DNA from: Oscillospiraceae bacterium
GTDB lineage: Bacteria > Bacillota > Clostridia > Oscillospirales > Ruminococcaceae
DNA length: 7,008 nucleotides
NCBI GenBank assembly: GCA_900762805.1
Contig: CAAFHY010000159.1
Coordinates: 1-7,008 of the forward strand
Direction of reading: 5' to 3'
Below are positions 6,017 to 7,008 of this stretch, in pieces. How positions within the stretch are numbered: the stretch's first letter is position 1; each line of letters starts with the position of its first letter. The notes beneath the pieces are model-generated. The model made no database searches. It saw only the letters and a list, made by a program, of their open reading frames with translations, and had not been told where the DNA came from. The translations under genes were made by a program, and so were the position numbers.

Positions 6017-6664
6017 ATGAAAAACATACTTCTGATAGGACTCGGACATTTTGGCAGGCATATGGCCATCCAGCTTAACCAGCTGGGGCACCAGATCATG
6101 GCTGTCGATGAGGATGAGGAGCGTGTCAATGAGCTGCTCCCCTACGTCACCAATGCCCAGATCGGCGACAGCACCAACGCGGATTTTCTGCGCTCGCTGG
6201 GTGTCAGCAACTATGACGTCTGCTTTGTGACCATTGGCGACAGCTTCCAGAATTCGCTCGAAACCACCTCGCTGTTGAAGGAACTGGGCGCCAAGCAGGT
6301 CATTTCCCGCGCCGAGCGCGATGTGCAGTCAAAGTTCCTGCTGCGCAATGGTGCCGATGAGGTCATCTACCCCGAAAAGCAAATTGCCAAATGGGCCTCG
6401 CTGCGCTACACGGCCGACCACATCCTCGACTATATCGAGATCGACGACCAGCACGCCATCTTTGAGGTTGAGGTACCGGAAAAATGGCTGGGCAGAAGCA
6501 TTGGTGAGCTTGATGTCCGCAAAACCTATAATATCAACATTATGGCGACGCGCCGCAACGGCCGCATCGATGTTGCCGTTACCCCGGACACACTGCTCAC
6601 AAAGGATGTCACGCTGCTTGTGTTGGGCGAGCTGCGTGCGCTGCAAAAGTGCTTTCATATCTGA
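6017..6664 (+). CDS. ktrA: TrkA/KtrA family RCK regulatory subunit of K+ uptake, 215 aa
   Basis: Cytoplasmic regulator that forms a ring under the KtrB channel and opens or closes it according to bound nucleotide (ATP/ADP in KtrA; NAD(H) in TrkA). Residues 1-125 are the Rossmann-type RCK_N domain: GLGHFG (8-13) is the GxGxxG loop and Asp31 in AVDED is the acidic residue at the end of strand 2. IGDSTN (49-54) and GADEVIYPE (112-120) are also typical. Residues 135-215 form RCK_C (TrkA_C), including YNINIMATRRNG (171-182). This domain binds c-di-AMP in several Firmicutes KtrA proteins, and a similar inhibition here is an inference. The single RCK module of about 215 aa matches KtrA, not the duplicated E. 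coli TrkA of about 458 aa. AAGGAG (6005-6010) lies 6 nt before the ATG and overlaps the ktrB stop codon, so translation is probably linked. Confidence 0.94.
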   Translation: MKNILLIGLGHFGRHMAIQLNQLGHQIMAVDEDEERVNELLPYVTNAQIGDSTNADFLRSLGVSNYDVCFVTIGDSFQNSLETTSLLKELGAKQVISRAERDVQSKFLLRNGADEVIYPEKQIAKWASLRYTADHILDYIEIDDQHAIFEVEVPEKWLGRSIGELDVRKTYNINIMATRRNGRIDVAVTPDTLLTKDVTLLVLGELRALQKCFHI

Positions 6665-6680
6665 ACGCTTTGGCACCGGA

Positions 6681-6717
6681 AGCCGCCGCCCTGCTTTTTG
6701 GAAGCTTTGCGGCGGCT
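6681..6717 (+). terminator. Stem-loop after ktrA, possible terminator
   Basis: AGCCGCCGC (6681-6689) pairs perfectly with GCGGCGGCT (6709-6717), starting 16 nt after the ktrA stop. A nested 4-bp stem, GCTT (6693-6696) with AAGC (6702-6705), sits in the loop. The position suits the end of the ktrBA transcript, but the following bases are CGCCCGGC with no T-run. It may therefore be a stability hairpin or a Rho-assisted site. Confidence 0.42.
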
Positions 6718-7008
6718 CGCCCGGCATTATACCCGAAAAAGGTGCATGAAGAAGCCGATTACCGCCGCAGGCAAGCATAGCCCCGATTTGTCTTTTATCG
6801 CCCTCCAACGAGAAAAGCGCGCGCAGCCGCCAAAACGACAGGCTCTTTTTGCTTCAGCTTTACCGTCATCTGTGTGTCGGATGCCGCTCGCTGTTTGGTT
6901 GCGGCAATACCATTCTGAAAGCAGCCCCCGGTTGAAAGCTGCTGTTTCTGTTTCAAAGTATTTACCCACCAGGCATGGCGCTTTCTCAAGCAAGCTTCCG
7001 GCGAGAAA
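6718..7008. other. No supported gene; possible second hairpin
   Basis: Short open frames exist on the minus strand (for example 6727-6993), but they begin at TTG codons, lack a good ribosome site and show no recognisable protein family. AGCAGC (6920-6925) and GCTGCT (6938-6943) form a stem with a 12-nt loop, followed on the + strand by GTTTCTGTTT. This could be a weak terminator, but it is about 260 nt beyond ktrA. I see no tRNA, rRNA, CRISPR or repeat array. A gene starting or ending beyond 7008 may own part of this stretch. Confidence 0.35.

Noticed and set aside
6726..6731. Minus-strand TATAAT as a promoter
   Set aside because: No -35-like hexamer at 16-18 bp upstream, and it would only drive antisense RNA into ktrA.
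6329..6808. 159-residue minus-strand frame across ktrA and its downstream region
   Set aside because: Most of it is the antisense of the well-supported ktrA and the remainder has no recognisable features.

Overview
The window is GC-rich chromosomal DNA, probably from an anaerobic Firmicute of the clostridial/Oscillospiraceae type. The evidence is strong GGAGG-type Shine-Dalgarno sites, a sigma-A-type consensus promoter, a KtrAB-type (not E. coli-type) potassium system, and paired ABC exporters of the kind common in gut Clostridia. The taxon is an inference, because no rRNA or other marker gene is present.

Layout from left to right: (1) 1-1449 (+) is the C-terminal ~80% of a type-IV ABC exporter (membrane domain fused to ATPase); its start lies outside the window. 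(2) 1450-1630 is a short convergent intergenic region carrying a stem-loop at the exporter stop codon and a 38-bp near-perfect palindrome. (3) 1631-3948 (-) is a two-gene ABC-2 transport operon. The ATPase (3238-3948) is read first and overlaps the 536-aa permease (1631-3241) by 4 bp. It is driven by a textbook promoter (TTGACA, 17-bp spacer, TATAAT) at 4054-4082, which leaves a GC-rich leader of about 100 nt. (4) About 4288-4620 (+) is a decayed N-terminal fragment of an IS630-type transposase, with an early in-frame stop, two frameshifts and probably an internal deletion. (5) 4668-6664 (+) is a potassium-uptake operon: ktrB/trkH (channel subunit) then ktrA/trkA (RCK regulatory subunit), 11 nt apart. 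(6) 6665-7008 holds a stem-loop after ktrA, another possible hairpin, and no gene I can support.

The genes are ordinary housekeeping or accessory transport functions: an exporter of unknown substrate, an ABC-2 transporter of unknown substrate, and nucleotide-gated K+ uptake. I did not find a clearly new biological system. The points most worth checking are the transposase relic joined in an open frame to ktrB (a start-site annotation trap), the palindrome between the convergent genes, the perfect-consensus promoter with its structured leader, and the non-canonical ABC signature in the first exporter.
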